Made by a program: the position numbers and the translations under genes. The notes under the pieces are model-generated. The model saw only the letters and a list, made by a program, of their open reading frames with translations. It ran no database searches and was not told the DNA's origin. Below, in pieces: positions 49,260-61,248 of a stretch of 64,000 nt of DNA (its first letter is position 1; each line of letters begins with the position of its first letter). Source of the stretch: Vombatus ursinus (taxonomy: Eukaryota > Chordata > Mammalia > Diprotodontia > Vombatidae); NCBI RefSeq assembly GCF_900497805.2, contig NW_020954570.1, positions 10,160,730 to 10,224,729 of the forward strand, given 5' to 3'.

Positions 49260-52200
49260 AGAAATACTGAAAACCAAAGGAGAGATTAATAAATTGAAAT
49301 TAAGAAAATTATTGAACTAATAAATAAAACTAAGAGCTGATTTTGTGAAAAAAAGCAATAAAATAGATAAATCATTGGTTAATTTGATTAAAAATGAAGG
49401 AAAAAAACCAAATTACCAGCATCAAAAATGAAAAGGCTGAATCCACCACCAAGGAAGAGGAAATTAAAACAATAATTAGGAACTACTTTTCCCAACTGTA
49501 TGCCAATAAATTTGACAATCTCAGTGAAGTAGATTAATATTTAGAAAAATATAAATTACCCAGATTAACAGAAGACTGAAGTAATATTCTTAAATAACCC
49601 CATCTCAGAAAAAGAAATTGAACAAGCCATTTATGAACTCCTTAGGAAAAAATCCCCAGAAGCAGATGGATTAACAAGCTATTTCTATCAAACATTTAAA
49701 GAACAATTAATTTCAATAGTATATAAACTATTTGGGAAATTAGGTAAAGGAGTCTTACCAAATTCTTTTCATGATACAAATATGGTGGTGACACCTAAAC
49801 TGGAAAGAGTCAAAATAGAGAAAGAAAATATAGACCAATTTCCTTAATGAATATAGATGCAAAAAAATTAAATAAAATATTAGCAAAAAGATAACAGTAA
49901 CTTATGACAATAATAATACACTATGACCAGGTAGGATTTTACACCAAGAATTCAGGGCTGCTTCAATATTAGGAAAAGTATCAACATAATTGATCATATC
50001 AACACCAAGACTAACAGAAACCACACGATCATCTCAATAGATTCAGAAAAAGCTTTTGAGAAAATACAACACCTATTCCTATTAAAAACTCTAGAGAGCA
50101 TAGGAATAAATGGAGTCTTCCTTAAAATGATAAGTAACATCTACCCAAAACCTTCAGCAACCATCATATGTAATGGGGACAAGCTAGGACCATTTCCAAT
50201 AATACCAGGGGTGAAATAAGGATGTCCATTATCACCACTGCTGTTTAATATGGTACTGGAAATGTTAGCTTTAGCAATAAGAGAATAAAATAAATTAAAA
50301 GTATTAGAATAGGCAAAGAAGAAACAAAGCTGTCACTCTTTGCAGATGATATGAAGATATACTTAGAGAATCCTGGAGAGTCAAGTAAAAAACTACTTGA
50401 AATAATAAACAACTTTAGCAAAGTTGCAGGCTATAAAATAGACCCACATAAATTATTGACATTTCTATGTATTACCAACAAAGCCCAACAGCAATAGATA
50501 GAAAGAGAAATTCCATTTAAACTTACTGCAGACATTATAAAATATTTAGGAGTCTACCTATCAAAAAACCCCAGGAACTATATGAACAGAATTATAAAAC
50601 ACTTTTCACAAAAATAAAGTGAGATTTAAATAATTGGGAAAAAAACATCAGTTGCTCATGGGTAGGCTGAGCTAATACAATAAAAATGACAATTCTACCT
50701 AAGCTAATTTACTTATTCAGTGCCATACCAATCAAACTACTAAAAATTATTTTATAGAGCTAGAAAAAGTAATAATAAGATTCATTTGGAAGAACAAAAG
50801 GTCCAGAATATTAAGGGAACTAATGAAAAGAAATCCTAGGGAAGTTTGCCTAGCCATTTCTGATTTTAAATTGTATTAAAAAGCAGCAATCATCAAAACT
50901 ACTTGATACTGGCTAAGAAATAGAGTGGTGGATCAGTAGAATATGTTAGGTATGCAAGACACACTAGTCAATGACTATAGTAATCTACTATTTGATGAAC
51001 CCAAAGACCCCAGCTTCTGGGATAAGAACTCACTATTTAACAAAAACTGCTGGGAAAACTGGAAAAGAGTATGGCAGAAACTAGGCATAGACCAAAATCT
51101 CACACCATATACCAAAATAAAGTCAAAATGGGTTCATGATTTAGATATAAAGGCTGATACTATAAGCATACTGGGAGAGCAAGGAATAGTTTACCTATCA
51201 GATTTATGGAGAACAGAAGAATTCAAGACAAAACAAGAGATAAAGAACTTTATCAAAGACAAAATGGATAATTTTGATTATACTAAATTGAAAAGGCTTT
51301 TCACAAACAAAGCTAATGCAACCAAGTTTAGGAGAGAAGTAGAAAATTGAGAAAGAATTTTTAGAGCTAGTGTCTCTGAGAAAGGCCTTCTTTCTAAAAA
51401 TATATAGAGAACAAAGTCAAATTTGTAAGAATACAAGTCATTCCCCAATTGATAAATGGTCAAAGGATATGAACAGGCAGTTTTCAGAGGAAGAAATTAA
51501 AGCTGTCTATACTCATATGAAAAAATGCTCTAAATCACTATTGATTAGAGAAATGTAAATCAAAACAACTCTGAGCTACTACATCGCACCTATCAGATTG
51601 GCTAACATGATAAAACAGGAAAATGATAAACACTGGAGATGTGGGAAAATTGGAACATTAATGCATTGTTGGTGGAGTTGTGAAATGATCCAACCATTTT
51701 GGAGAGCAATTTATAACTCTGCCCAAAGGGCTGTAAAAATGTGCATATCCTTTATCCCAGCAATAGCACTTCTAGGGCTGTATCCCAAAGAGACCATAAA
51801 AATGGGAAAAGGACTCCCACATACAAAAGTATTTATAGCAGCTCTTTTTGTGGTGGCAAAGAATTGGAAATTGAGAGGATGCCCATCAATTGGGGAATGA
51901 CTGAACAAGTTGTGGCATATGAATGTAATGGAATACTATTGTTCTATAAGAAATGATGAGCAGATGGACCTCGGAAAAACCTGCAAAGACTTGTATGGAC
52001 TGATGCTGAGTGAAATGAGCAGGATCAAGAGAACAGTATACACAGTAACAGCCACATTGTGAGATGATTAACTTTGATAGTCTTAGGCCTTTTTAACAAA
52101 GCCAGTATCAAAGACATCTCCCAAAGTCTCATAGTGGAAAATGCTATCTACATCCAAAGAAAGAACTATGGAGTTTGAAGCATACTATTTGCTCTTTATT

Positions 52201-52450
52201 TTCTTCTGCTTTGTTTTGTTTCTTCTTTCTTCTAGTTCCTTTTGTTGGTTCTAATTCTTCCTTACAACATGACTAATGGAAAATATGTTTAATAGGAATG
52301 TATATGTATCACCTGTATCAGATTGCATGCCATCTTGAGGAGGAAGGTAGGGAGGGAGCAGGAGAAAAATTTAACCTGAAAAGCTTATGGAAATGATTAT
52401 TGAGAAATCAAAATAAATTAATGAAGAATAAAGGGCAAACATAAAAAAAA
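49260..52450 (+). mobile_element. L1-F, right part (linker, RT, C-terminus, 3'UTR)
   Basis: Resumes with the duplicated target and the ORF2 linker, then RT with FADDMKIY near 50337-50360. LGIDQNLTPYTKIKSKWVHD is at 50943-51350 and FWRAIYNSAQRAVKMCISF at 51598-51900, followed by the 3'UTR and an A-rich tail. Right TSD about 52451-52463 (ATAAACCTGAAGC). Many stops. Confidence 0.85.
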
Positions 52451-52463
52451 ATAAACCTGAAGC

Positions 52464-54115
52464 TTGAGACAGTGCATCCTCCACCCTGGAAGCAGAGCCC
52501 CACATTAGCAAAAAATCAAAAGTCAAGCAATAGGCTAGAAAATGAGCGTATAACAGGAAAAAAAGCATTTTGACCATTGAAAGTTACTATAGTGACAAAG
52601 AAGGTCAAAACCACACACTTAGAAGACAGCAAAGTTAGAACTCCTACATCCAAAACCTTAAGAAATATGAACTACCTGAAAGCCATGATCAAAAAATGAG
52701 CCTAGAAATTGTATTTCAAGAAATTATCAAGGAAAACTTCCCTGAGCTTCTAGAACCAGAAAGTAAAATAGAAATCAAAAGAATCCATCAATCACCTACT
52801 GAAAGAAATCCCAAAATGAAAACTCCCAGGAACATTATAGCCAAATTCCAGAGCTCCCAGGTCAAGGAGAAAATATTGTAAGCAGCCAGAATGAAACAAT
52901 TTAAGTATCATGGAGCCACAATCAGGATAACACAAGATTTAGCAACTTCTACATTAAAGATCAGAAGGCTTGGAATATGATATTCTAGAATACAAAGGAT
53001 CTATGATTACAACCAAGTATAACTTACCTAACAAAACTGTATAATCTTTCAGGAGAAATATATATATATATTCAATGAAATAGAGAAGTTTCAATTATTC
53101 CTGATGAAAAGACCAGAGCTGAATAGGAAATTTGACTTTCAAATGTAAGACTCAAGAGAAGCATGAAACAGGTAAGAGGTAAACAGGAAAGAGAAACCAT
53201 AAAGGACTTATTAAAGTTGAACTGTTTACATTTCAGCATGAGGATATGATACTTGTAACTCATTAGAACTTTCTCATTATTAGGGCAATAAGAACAAGTA
53301 TATATAGACAGAGGGTATATCCATGGAATATTATGGAATATTATTATAAGAGATTCAATAAGACCAAACTTTTTACCTTCCCATATGGAAGGGTGATACT
53401 TATAACTCCCAAGAAGTTTATTATTATTAGGGCATTTAGAAGCAGTATAAATAGACAGAGGACCTTTGTCCCAGCAATACCACTTTTAGATCTATATCCC
53501 AAAGAGATCATAAAAGTGGGAAAAGGACCCACATGTACAAAAATACTTATAGCAGTTCTTTTTGTGGTGGCAAAGAATAAAAAATTGAAGGGATACCCAT
53601 CAATTGGAGAATGGTTGAACAAGTTGTGGTATATGAATGTAATGGAATACTATTGTGATATAAGAAATGATGAACAGGAAGCTTTCAGGAAAAACAAACC
53701 AGAAGAACTTACATAAATTGTAAAGTAAAGTGAGCAGAACCAGGAGAATAGAAATATTGTACAATGATCAATTATGAATGACTTAACTATTCTCAACAAT
53801 ATGATGATCCAAGCCAATTCTGAAGTACTTAATATGAAAAATGTTGTCCACCTCCAGATAAGGAAGTAATGGAGTGTCAATGAAGATCAATGCATAGGTT
53901 TTTTTAAAACTTTACTTATTTATTTATTTATTTTTTACTTGTGTTTTTTTCACAACATGACTAATATGGAAATATGTTTTGTATGACTGTGCATGTATAA
54001 CCTATATCAAATTGCTTGGTGTCTCAGGGAAAGGAGAAGGCAGGGAGGGAGAGAATTTGCAACTCAATATTTATAAAAAAGAATATTAAAATAATTTTTA
54101 TATATAATTTAAAAA
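52464..54115 (+). mobile_element. L1-E, right part (internally deleted)
   Basis: The 5'UTR end and ORF1 N-terminus (ATGAGCGTATAACAGG) lead, after loss of the coiled coil, to the RRM/C-terminal domain (LEIVFQEIIKENFPELLEPE at 52696-52881). The spacer then appears twice (53207-53313 and 53351-53462), each followed by a different ORF2 C-terminal piece. The second of these runs on through AVLFVVAKNKKLKGYPSIGE (53333-53716) to the 3'UTR. ORF2 is almost entirely missing, so it is a deletion derivative. Confidence 0.7.
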
Positions 54116-54814
54116 TATAATATTTAAAAGGAAAAATATTGCCATAGATTCCCCCAAAAGATCATAGAGAAGACCTTCAGATCTAGGCTGTTGCTTCTGG
54201 ATATGTCACTGAAGCATAGCTTATATAAGGTGTGTGTTTGACCATGTAGGTTACATGTTTTCTACATAGATCTGACTAAATTTGACTCAGAGGGAAATAG
54301 ATTATCTCTGGTATCTAGCAAATCATTCTTCAAGGGAAACTGATTCCTTCCAGGAAGGAAGCAGGAGATTGTGACAATGAGGCTAGTTCATTTTATTCTC
54401 CTCAGAGGGGATATAGGACTAGTCTTAGTCCTCTTCCTCAGATATTGAAATATTGCTAGTCCAAGGCAAATGATTTTTGATGGTAGACAATTTTCCTGAT
54501 TCCCATATTTCAATGGTTAAAAAGTATACCAAAGTATATGCAAAGGCTTAACTTCCCTTCCAATAAATGCTAGTTATCCATAGACCATTGAAAAATCTCA
54601 TCATTTAAGATCAAATAAATCAATAAACTCAGACTTCATAACTATCTTTTATGTCTTTGATTGGAAGTCAGAGGCATGATCTCCACACCCTCAATTTAAG
54701 GAAGTGGCCAACCAAAACTATTTTCTCCTTTCCCACATTGCCACACTACTTTTGGACTATTCTGTTACTTTTCTGCCCTACCCAACTCAGCTTTCTTTTG
54801 TGTGTTGTCTTTCC
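54116..54814. other. No recognised feature
   Basis: About 700 bp. No repeat, ORF or RNA gene supported. Confidence 0.4.
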
Positions 54815-54900
54815 CATTAGATTTTAAGTTCTTTTAGTGCAGGGGCTGTATTTTGCATTTGTATTCCCATGCTTAGGAAAGTGCCTGGCATATTTTGTTG
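54815..54900 (+). mobile_element. L2-type 3' end
   Basis: TTTTAGTGCAGGGGCTGTAT and AGTGCCTGGCATAT follow the L2/MIR3 tail pattern. Confidence 0.5.
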
Positions 54901-54904
54901 TTGT

Positions 54905-55170
54905 TCTTATTGTCATTTTAAAAATGTCCAGCTCTTTGTGACCTCATTTGGATTTTTTTTTTTTTGCAAAGATGCTAGAGTGGTCTGCCATTTTCTTCTC
55001 CAGCTCATTTATACATCTCAATTTATAAATTGAGAAACTGAGGCAAACAGGGCTAAATGACTTGTTCAGTATCACACAACTAGTAAGTGACTGAGGCCAG
55101 ATTTGAACTCAGGAAGATGAGTCTTCCTGACCTCAGGCCCAGCACTCTATTCATTGCTCCACCTCCACTG
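54905..55170 (-). mobile_element. tRNA-like SINE with LINE-type tail (MAR1-like), minus strand
   Basis: The plus strand shows GTCCAGCTCTTTGTGACCTC, GAGTGGTCTGCCATTTTCTT and AACTGAGGCAAACAGGGCTA, then ATTTGAACTCAGGAAGATGA (B-box complement), ending at CACTCTATTCATTGCTCCAC. It is a longer copy of the type at 20083-20283. Confidence 0.8.
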
Positions 55171-55384
55171 ACTATTGAATATGCCTATTTTTCCAAGCAG
55201 ATAGCACATAGAAATCAGAGATATGTAGGTGAAAATATACCATAATATATATGGTGTGAATGAGTTTTCCTATCTGGGAGGAAGATATCTCAGAAAGAGA
55301 GAGGGAAAGAGAGGAGAGAGAGCAACTTCTTTGGCTACATCCCCCCAAATTGCAGTATATTGTCTCATTATTGTTTCTGTGGTT

Positions 55385-58130
55385 TGTTCTTTGAAACATT
55401 CTTTTTTTTAAGCATTAGGTTATTCAGTGTCTAATTTATTTTAATTGTTTTTTCAGTAGACTTTTATTGAATATATTTTATTACATTGTAGGTCATAAAA
55501 TGTGTTTAGCATTTTACTTTTATTCATTTGTGAGGTTTTTATGCTTTAATACATTGTCAATTTTTGTGAAGCTAATTCACACAGTTGAGAACTAGGTATA
55601 TTCCTTTCTATTTGTATACAACAGTCTCCATAGCTCTATCATATCTAACTTTTCTAAAATTCAATTCAGGCACTTCATTTCTTTTCTTTTTTGTTCATTT
55701 TTTTGGATAAGATTTAACTATGTCTGAGGTTCTCTACTTCATAATTTTATTATTTCTGCCCATAACTCTACTTATAACATTTTGTTTAAGAATATACAGT
55801 AAATGTTATAACATTTGGTGCATGTATGTTTAGTATTGATATTAATTTGTGATATCTTTGTGATATCTTTCAACAAAATGTTGACAACAACAAAATTTCC
55901 TGTTAATCTCTTTTAATTATTTTCAGTTCTGTCATTGCCTTGTCCACAATCATTACTATTACCCCTGCTATTTTTTTTACTTCAGCTAAAGCATAATTGA
56001 TTTTTTTCAAGTACCTAATTTCAACTCCATATAGATTTTTTGTTTCAATTGTGTTTCTTATAATCAATATATTGTTAGATTGTGCTTTCTAATCCATTCG
56101 GCCCTTCCATTTTATGAATGAGTTCATCCCATTCACATTCACTTTTCATTTTATGCTCATTAATTGTTTATTTATCTCTTTCCTGTCTTCTTACACTTTT
56201 CCTTCTATTTATTTCCTATCCCTTCTTCTTTAAAAAGATTGTGGTGAGGAGAGTTCAGTTTTGCAACAGTGCTCTAGTTTTTGTGTAATCTGTTTATCTT
56301 TCCTTGATCTTCTTCCTATCTCACTCAGAATTCAGTCATACATTCTTATCCATGGTTTCTTTTCATTTATGTACCTCTTCAAAATGTATTCTCTTTAGTT
56401 TATTTTGCCTAAGTCTTATACCTTAATTTCTCTTTCTTCTTACTCCCCACTTCCCTTCTTCCTGTTTCTCCATTGAGTGAAATGTATTTCTGTTACCAGC
56501 TGTGTGTCTTTTTCTTCCTTTAATAATGTTAATATGAATAACAATACTACTAATAATATCACCAAAACATAATACAACTTCCTGCAGGCCACCTGTTCAA
56601 TTTGACTTCTTCTATTACCCCTCATGGTTATACAGTTCTGAGTGGATACATTTATCATCTTCCAAAATTCAAATGTAAACAGTATTTCCTTACTTAGTCT
56701 TATATCATTGCTCTCCCCATTTTTACTATTTGTATTTCTCTTCATTCTTATTCTTGTATTTCAAAGTTTCTTTGCAGATCTTTTTATCTGGAATGCTTGA
56801 AATTCATCTATTTCATTAAAGATCTGTTCCCTGTCCCCTATAGGATTATATTAACTTTTTCTGGGTAAGTTATTTTTGATAGTGAATGGAAAGTTTGGAA
56901 CTTAATATTCCAGAAAGCAAAATCTTATATATCTTTAGCCTTCTGGAATATTGTAATCTGAGCTCTTTACCCTTAAAATCCAAAGATTTTTACATTCTCT
57001 ATCCTTGACTTGTTTCTTAGGTCAAAGTATCTTACATTTTCTCCTATTTTTTCAATCTTTTGGTTTTGTTTCTAATTTTTTTTTCTGTCACATGGCCACT
57101 TATTTCTTTTTGTCTTTTTCTAGATTTAAGGGAGTCCATTTATTGAATTTGTTGCACTTTCTTTTCTAAGATATTTATATTTATTTTCCTTCCAATTTTT
57201 CTTCTAGAGTTTTTGTTTCATTTCCACCCAAATTTATTGTTTCACTTCTTTTAGTTATTTATTGTTCTTGTGTAAAATCTTTTTTTCCCTTTTGAGTCTC
57301 TGCTTGCAGTCATTACAGAGTTACTTGCTATTTCTTTGGAGGAATTTCTAGATTTATATTAATTTTTATATTATTTGGTGTCATCTTTGGTTTGCTAATT
57401 TTCCCAAATTTTGTTCCTTAAATAAGGTTTTGTGCAAGAGCCAGGTTCCAACCCTTACTATGTTTCTGTGTGGGGTGGTCAGCACTGCTTGGTTACCTGG
57501 GTACTGCTCTAGAGCCTCTACTTCCTAGGTAGCCTCCTACTGGATTTTTGGAATTCAGAGTGTTTGATCTTTATGGTTTTTTATGTTGCCTCAGGTTAGA
57601 CTATTAGGTTCCTCAGAGCCCCTAGACACTGTGGCTACCCCACTCAGAATTATAACACTCTGCAAAGTTTTTTTTTTCTACTATTCCCAGATGTTTCTAA
57701 CTTTCTATCCTCAGGCTGATATCCCTGGGTCTTTCTGGTAGCAGAGTCTCTCAGTTCTAGGTGTGTCCAGGCACAAAACCTTTCAGGTTATACTTGTCTC
57801 TGGCTTATTTTTGGTAGCACTAGGTGAATATTGGCTTGCTTGCCTGTATCAGTGTCTTTTCTGGTTACTCTCTTTTTCTATCACCTGTGGCTGACTTTTT
57901 GTGCAGTTATGGGGTGGAAGAAGCAACTTAGTGTAGTTTATTATTGAGTTTCTTGATATTATTTGTTCTTCTATTAACTTTGCTTTTTTTCTGAATGTTG
58001 GAACTGAGTGGTCTATCTCTATTCAAATAGCCATTTTCCCTAAGACTCCATGTGGACTTTGCAGTGACTATTTGGTGCTAGGAACTAGAAGAAGCACTTG
58101 GGAGGGCAATGCTTGAGCTTCCTATATATC
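55385..58130 (-). mobile_element. Old L1, 5' half (5'UTR, ORF1, endonuclease), minus strand
   Basis: The reverse complement follows L1 order with strong divergence. Endonuclease about 55420-56140 (complement of TTTACTTCAGCTAAAGCATA; compare 940-970), spacer to about 56700, ORF1 about 56700-57430, GC-richer 5'UTR to about 58130. No intact frame longer than about 100 codons. Considerably older than the other copies. Confidence 0.6.
56904..56952. repeat. Short perfect-type inverted repeat
   Basis: Arms AATATTCCAGAAAGC (56904-56918) and GCCTTCTGGAATATT (56938-56952) pair at 14 of 15 positions around a 19-bp loop, within old L1 ORF1. Confidence 0.85.
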
Positions 58131-59254
58131 CATGAAATATTTTCAGATTTGGGGATATAGACAAATATGCCTAAGTTATCTAGAATTTAAATGGGGATGG
58201 AAGACATCATTTGAAAAGGAAACATCTTATCCCATCATTCTAGAACTATACACTAAGTAACTCTTTCTCTTTCTATGAGACTTTGAGGTAAAGGTGGGTT
58301 AAACTTAATTGAGGAGCTTAAGCCCCAATCACACTCCCCACCTCTGGAAGAAATGGAGAAAATTTGGACATGGAAGACAGTATATGTATTGGCTAAAGCA
58401 GTTTCTGTTGGCCTCCTTTCTTTTGTGTCTCTTTCACTGAGTAAAGATGTGTGATCCTGAGCTAGATATTCTGAGCCTTGCTGGCAAATTGTGGATTTGA
58501 GACATCAGGATATTCTGGTTTCTTCAATAAGGATTCATTGCTTGTAGAAAGAATTTCCTGCCCTGTATAAGATGACTGCTTACAAGATGAGGAACCCAAG
58601 GTCTGACCTGGATGACTAGAACTTTCCATTTTGGTCTTTTTTTTTATTTCATCAATGTAGTAGAATATCCAAGGACAGTAATACTTAGATCACAGATAGA
58701 GCCAACTAAGGAAGAAATTGGCCCCTCATTTCCACATGGAAAAACATATGGTCAACAGGACAGGATGTAGTGACTTATGTGATCTTGGAATATCTGCCAA
58801 GCCTTAAAAGCACCAACTCCAATATGATTGGGTCTTTTATGTTCTTATATGACCAGGAAACTACATCAATATGGCCAGAGGATACCAGGAAACTGTAGAT
58901 TGAGCCATAGCTCCCCGGGTCAATCAAGTTCTGGGTCGAGCTTTGTTGCCTTTTGCAGAAAAAACTAATTTAATGTTCATGGTGTTGAGATATTCCACTT
59001 GGCATTGTGGTGCAGAATTCTAGTCCCAGCAGTGGAAATGTCTGGGAAAGGGGGCAGTGGGAGCACCTGTAGCAAAACAAATGGATATGCTATACTTAGA
59101 AATCCTTTTCTAGTGAATAAAAGTCTCTGAAATGGCAGTCTTTAAGTAGTGTATTGCCCAGGGCTACCACATTCCAAGGTCCCAGATATTGCTTCTGCCA
59201 AGGCCTAAGTCAATATTTGAAACCACTTCAAAACTTTGTGGAGAAAATATGATA
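58131..59254. other. No firm feature
   Basis: About 1.1 kb between two old L1 pieces. No repeat identified with confidence. Confidence 0.4.
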
Positions 59255-60010
59255 CTTCTCCACTTTATTTATTATTTATTATTTATTTAGTTTTTCATTT
59301 TCCCCCAGTATGCTTCAATTTGTATTCAGACACAATCAATTCTTTCTCTGGGGATGGACAGCATTTTTCATCCTAAATCCTTCAGAGTTGTCATGGATTG
59401 TTAGGCTGCTAAGAAGAGTTAAGTCATTCACAGCTAATCATCTTACAAAATTGTTGTTACTTTGTACCCAGTAAACTTCATTTTGCATCAACCCATGCAA
59501 ATTTTTCCAGGTTTTTCTGAGAGCATCCTACTCATCATTTCTTATAGTACAATACTATCCCATCATATTACATACCACAACTTATTTAGCCATTCCCCAA
59601 TTGATGGGCATCCCTTCAATTTCTAATTCTTTACTCCCAGAAAAGAGCTGCTATAAATATTTTTGTACGTATACATCCTTTTCCTTTTTGGTTTGTTTTT
59701 TATCTCTTTTGGGATACAGACCTAGTTGTGATGTTGCTAGGTCAAAGTGTATTCATGGTTTTATAACCCTTTGGTCATAGTTCTAAATTGTTCTGTAGAA
59801 TACTTGAATCAGTTCACAACTCTGTCAATAGTACATTATGTCTCATTTTTCCCACATCTATTCCAACAGTTGTCATTTACCTTTTCTTTCCTATTAGGCA
59901 ATCTAATAGGTATGAGGTAGTAACTCATAATTGTTTTAATTTGCATTTCTCCAATTAATAGTGATTTAGAATATTTTTTCATATGGCTATAGTTAGCTTT
60001 AATTACTTAC
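59255..60010 (-). mobile_element. Old L1 3' end (ORF2 C-terminus and 3'UTR), minus strand
   Basis: The plus strand carries TAGCCATTCCCCAATTGATG, GCTGCTATAAATATTTTTGT and AATTTGCATTTCTCCAATTA, complements of the conserved L1 ORF2 end. Diverged; possibly the 3' part of the element at 55385-58130, separated by 1.1 kb and a large deletion. Confidence 0.75.
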
Positions 60011-60034
60011 TGTTTGATAACAGATAAACTGTCT

Positions 60035-60120
60035 TTTACCTTCTTTTGTATCCCCATGCTTATCATAGTAACTACTGACATATAGTAGGTGTTTAGTAAT
60101 TGCTTATTCACTGATGGACT
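60035..60120 (+). mobile_element. L2-type 3' end
   Basis: TTTTGTATCCCCATGCTTAT and ACATATAGTAGGTGTTTAGT match the L2 tail pattern. Confidence 0.5.
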
Positions 60121-60302
60121 GACCAGATTATTCTTTATTCACAAAAGACTGAAGGATGAAATGGAACAATGTGTTTCAAAGAACAAAGATGCTCAAGATG
60201 CAACTTAATATGGCATATCCTTTAAACTTTTATCTGATTAGAAGTTTGATACATTCATTCAAAGGAAAAGGAAATTGAGGAAATTGTTTTGCAGACACCC
60301 CA

Positions 60303-60340
60303 GAACACACAGTCAGACACACAGACACACAGACACACTC
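60303..60340 (+). repeat. ACACAG-rich simple repeat
   Basis: CACACAGTCAGACACACAGA with further ACACAG units. Confidence 0.8.
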
Positions 60341-60689
60341 ATGTGAACATGTAGATTAATGAAGGAAAGCACTTTGAATACCTGGGTGAAGGGGGGGTTG
60401 TGGTGAAACTAGAAGAAGAAAAGCACTTATGGAGTCAAAAAAAGAATAAGAAAAACAATAAAATAATAACAAAAGAACCATTAAATAACTTTTTTTTATG
60501 TCCTTGAAGATGTAATCAGGATCACATAAAAATAAGCAGTCACAACTAAAAAGAAACAAAATTTAGCATGTTAAAATATACAAATAAACTATCATGTTCT
60601 ATGAGTTACACTAATAGACCTGAAAGCAATATAAAAATCTCTCTGCTAGGAACAGAATAGGGTGGGATTAAGTAAGATAGGATGGCATA
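60341..60689. other. No recognised feature
   Basis: A-rich DNA, no gene or repeat family recognised. Confidence 0.45.
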
Positions 60690-60795
60690 CAATGTAATCT
60701 CCTTGAGAGCAGTGACTTTCATTTTTGTCTTTGTATCCCCACAAACTTATACGATGTCTGGCACATGGTAAACTCTTAATAAGTGGTTGATGATT
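60690..60795 (+). mobile_element. L2-type 3' end
   Basis: AATGTAATCTCCTTGAGAGC, TGTCTTTGTATCCCCACAAA and GTCTGGCACATGGTAAACTC follow the L2 tail order. Confidence 0.55.
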
Positions 60796-60805
60796 GGTTG
60801 GTTGA

Positions 60806-60965
60806 TTGGTATAGTAGTTAAAGAGACCACTTCACGGTCAGGAAGACCTGGGTTCAAATCCACCTTATAATACATACCGGCTCCATGACTCTAGGCAAAC
60901 TAATTCTTAGTGACACCATGCAACTCCCTAAGTTTAAATAGCTGTTGATCTTTATTAGTAGAGGC
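60806..60965 (+). mobile_element. CORE-type SINE
   Basis: AGGAAGACCTGGGTTCAAAT (B-box), GGCTCCATGACTCTAGGCAA and CAACTCCCTAAGTTTAAATA; same type as 37345-37525. Confidence 0.6.
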
Positions 60966-61248
60966 ACTTTATTTTTTTAATTTTTTAATTAATTTATTTT
61001 TAATTATCAACAATTACTTCCATAAGTTTTTCAGTTTTAAATTTTTCTCCTCTTCCCTCCCCACCTCCCTCCCCAAGACAGCGCACAATCTGATATAGGC
61101 TATACATGTACATTCCTATTAAAAAGATTTTCACATTAGTGATGTTGTAAGTAAGAATTAGAACCAATAGGAGGAACCACCAAAAAGAGGAAACAAAACA
61201 CAACAGAAGAGGAAAAAAATAGCAAATAGGATGCTTCAATCTGCATTC
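60966..61248 (-). mobile_element. L1-H 3'UTR end, minus strand
   Basis: Poly(T)-rich start (complement of the L1 tail), TCAACAATTACTTCCATAAG and ATGTTGTAAGTAAGAATTAG are complements of the L1 3' end. It breaks at AATCTGCATTC (61238-61248), which is repeated at 62596-62606 where the same L1 continues. Confidence 0.85.

Noticed and set aside
58620-58700. YIDEI-like peptide on the minus strand, resembling retroviral RT
   Set aside because: Only the short peptide matches; the surrounding translation does not follow the pol order.
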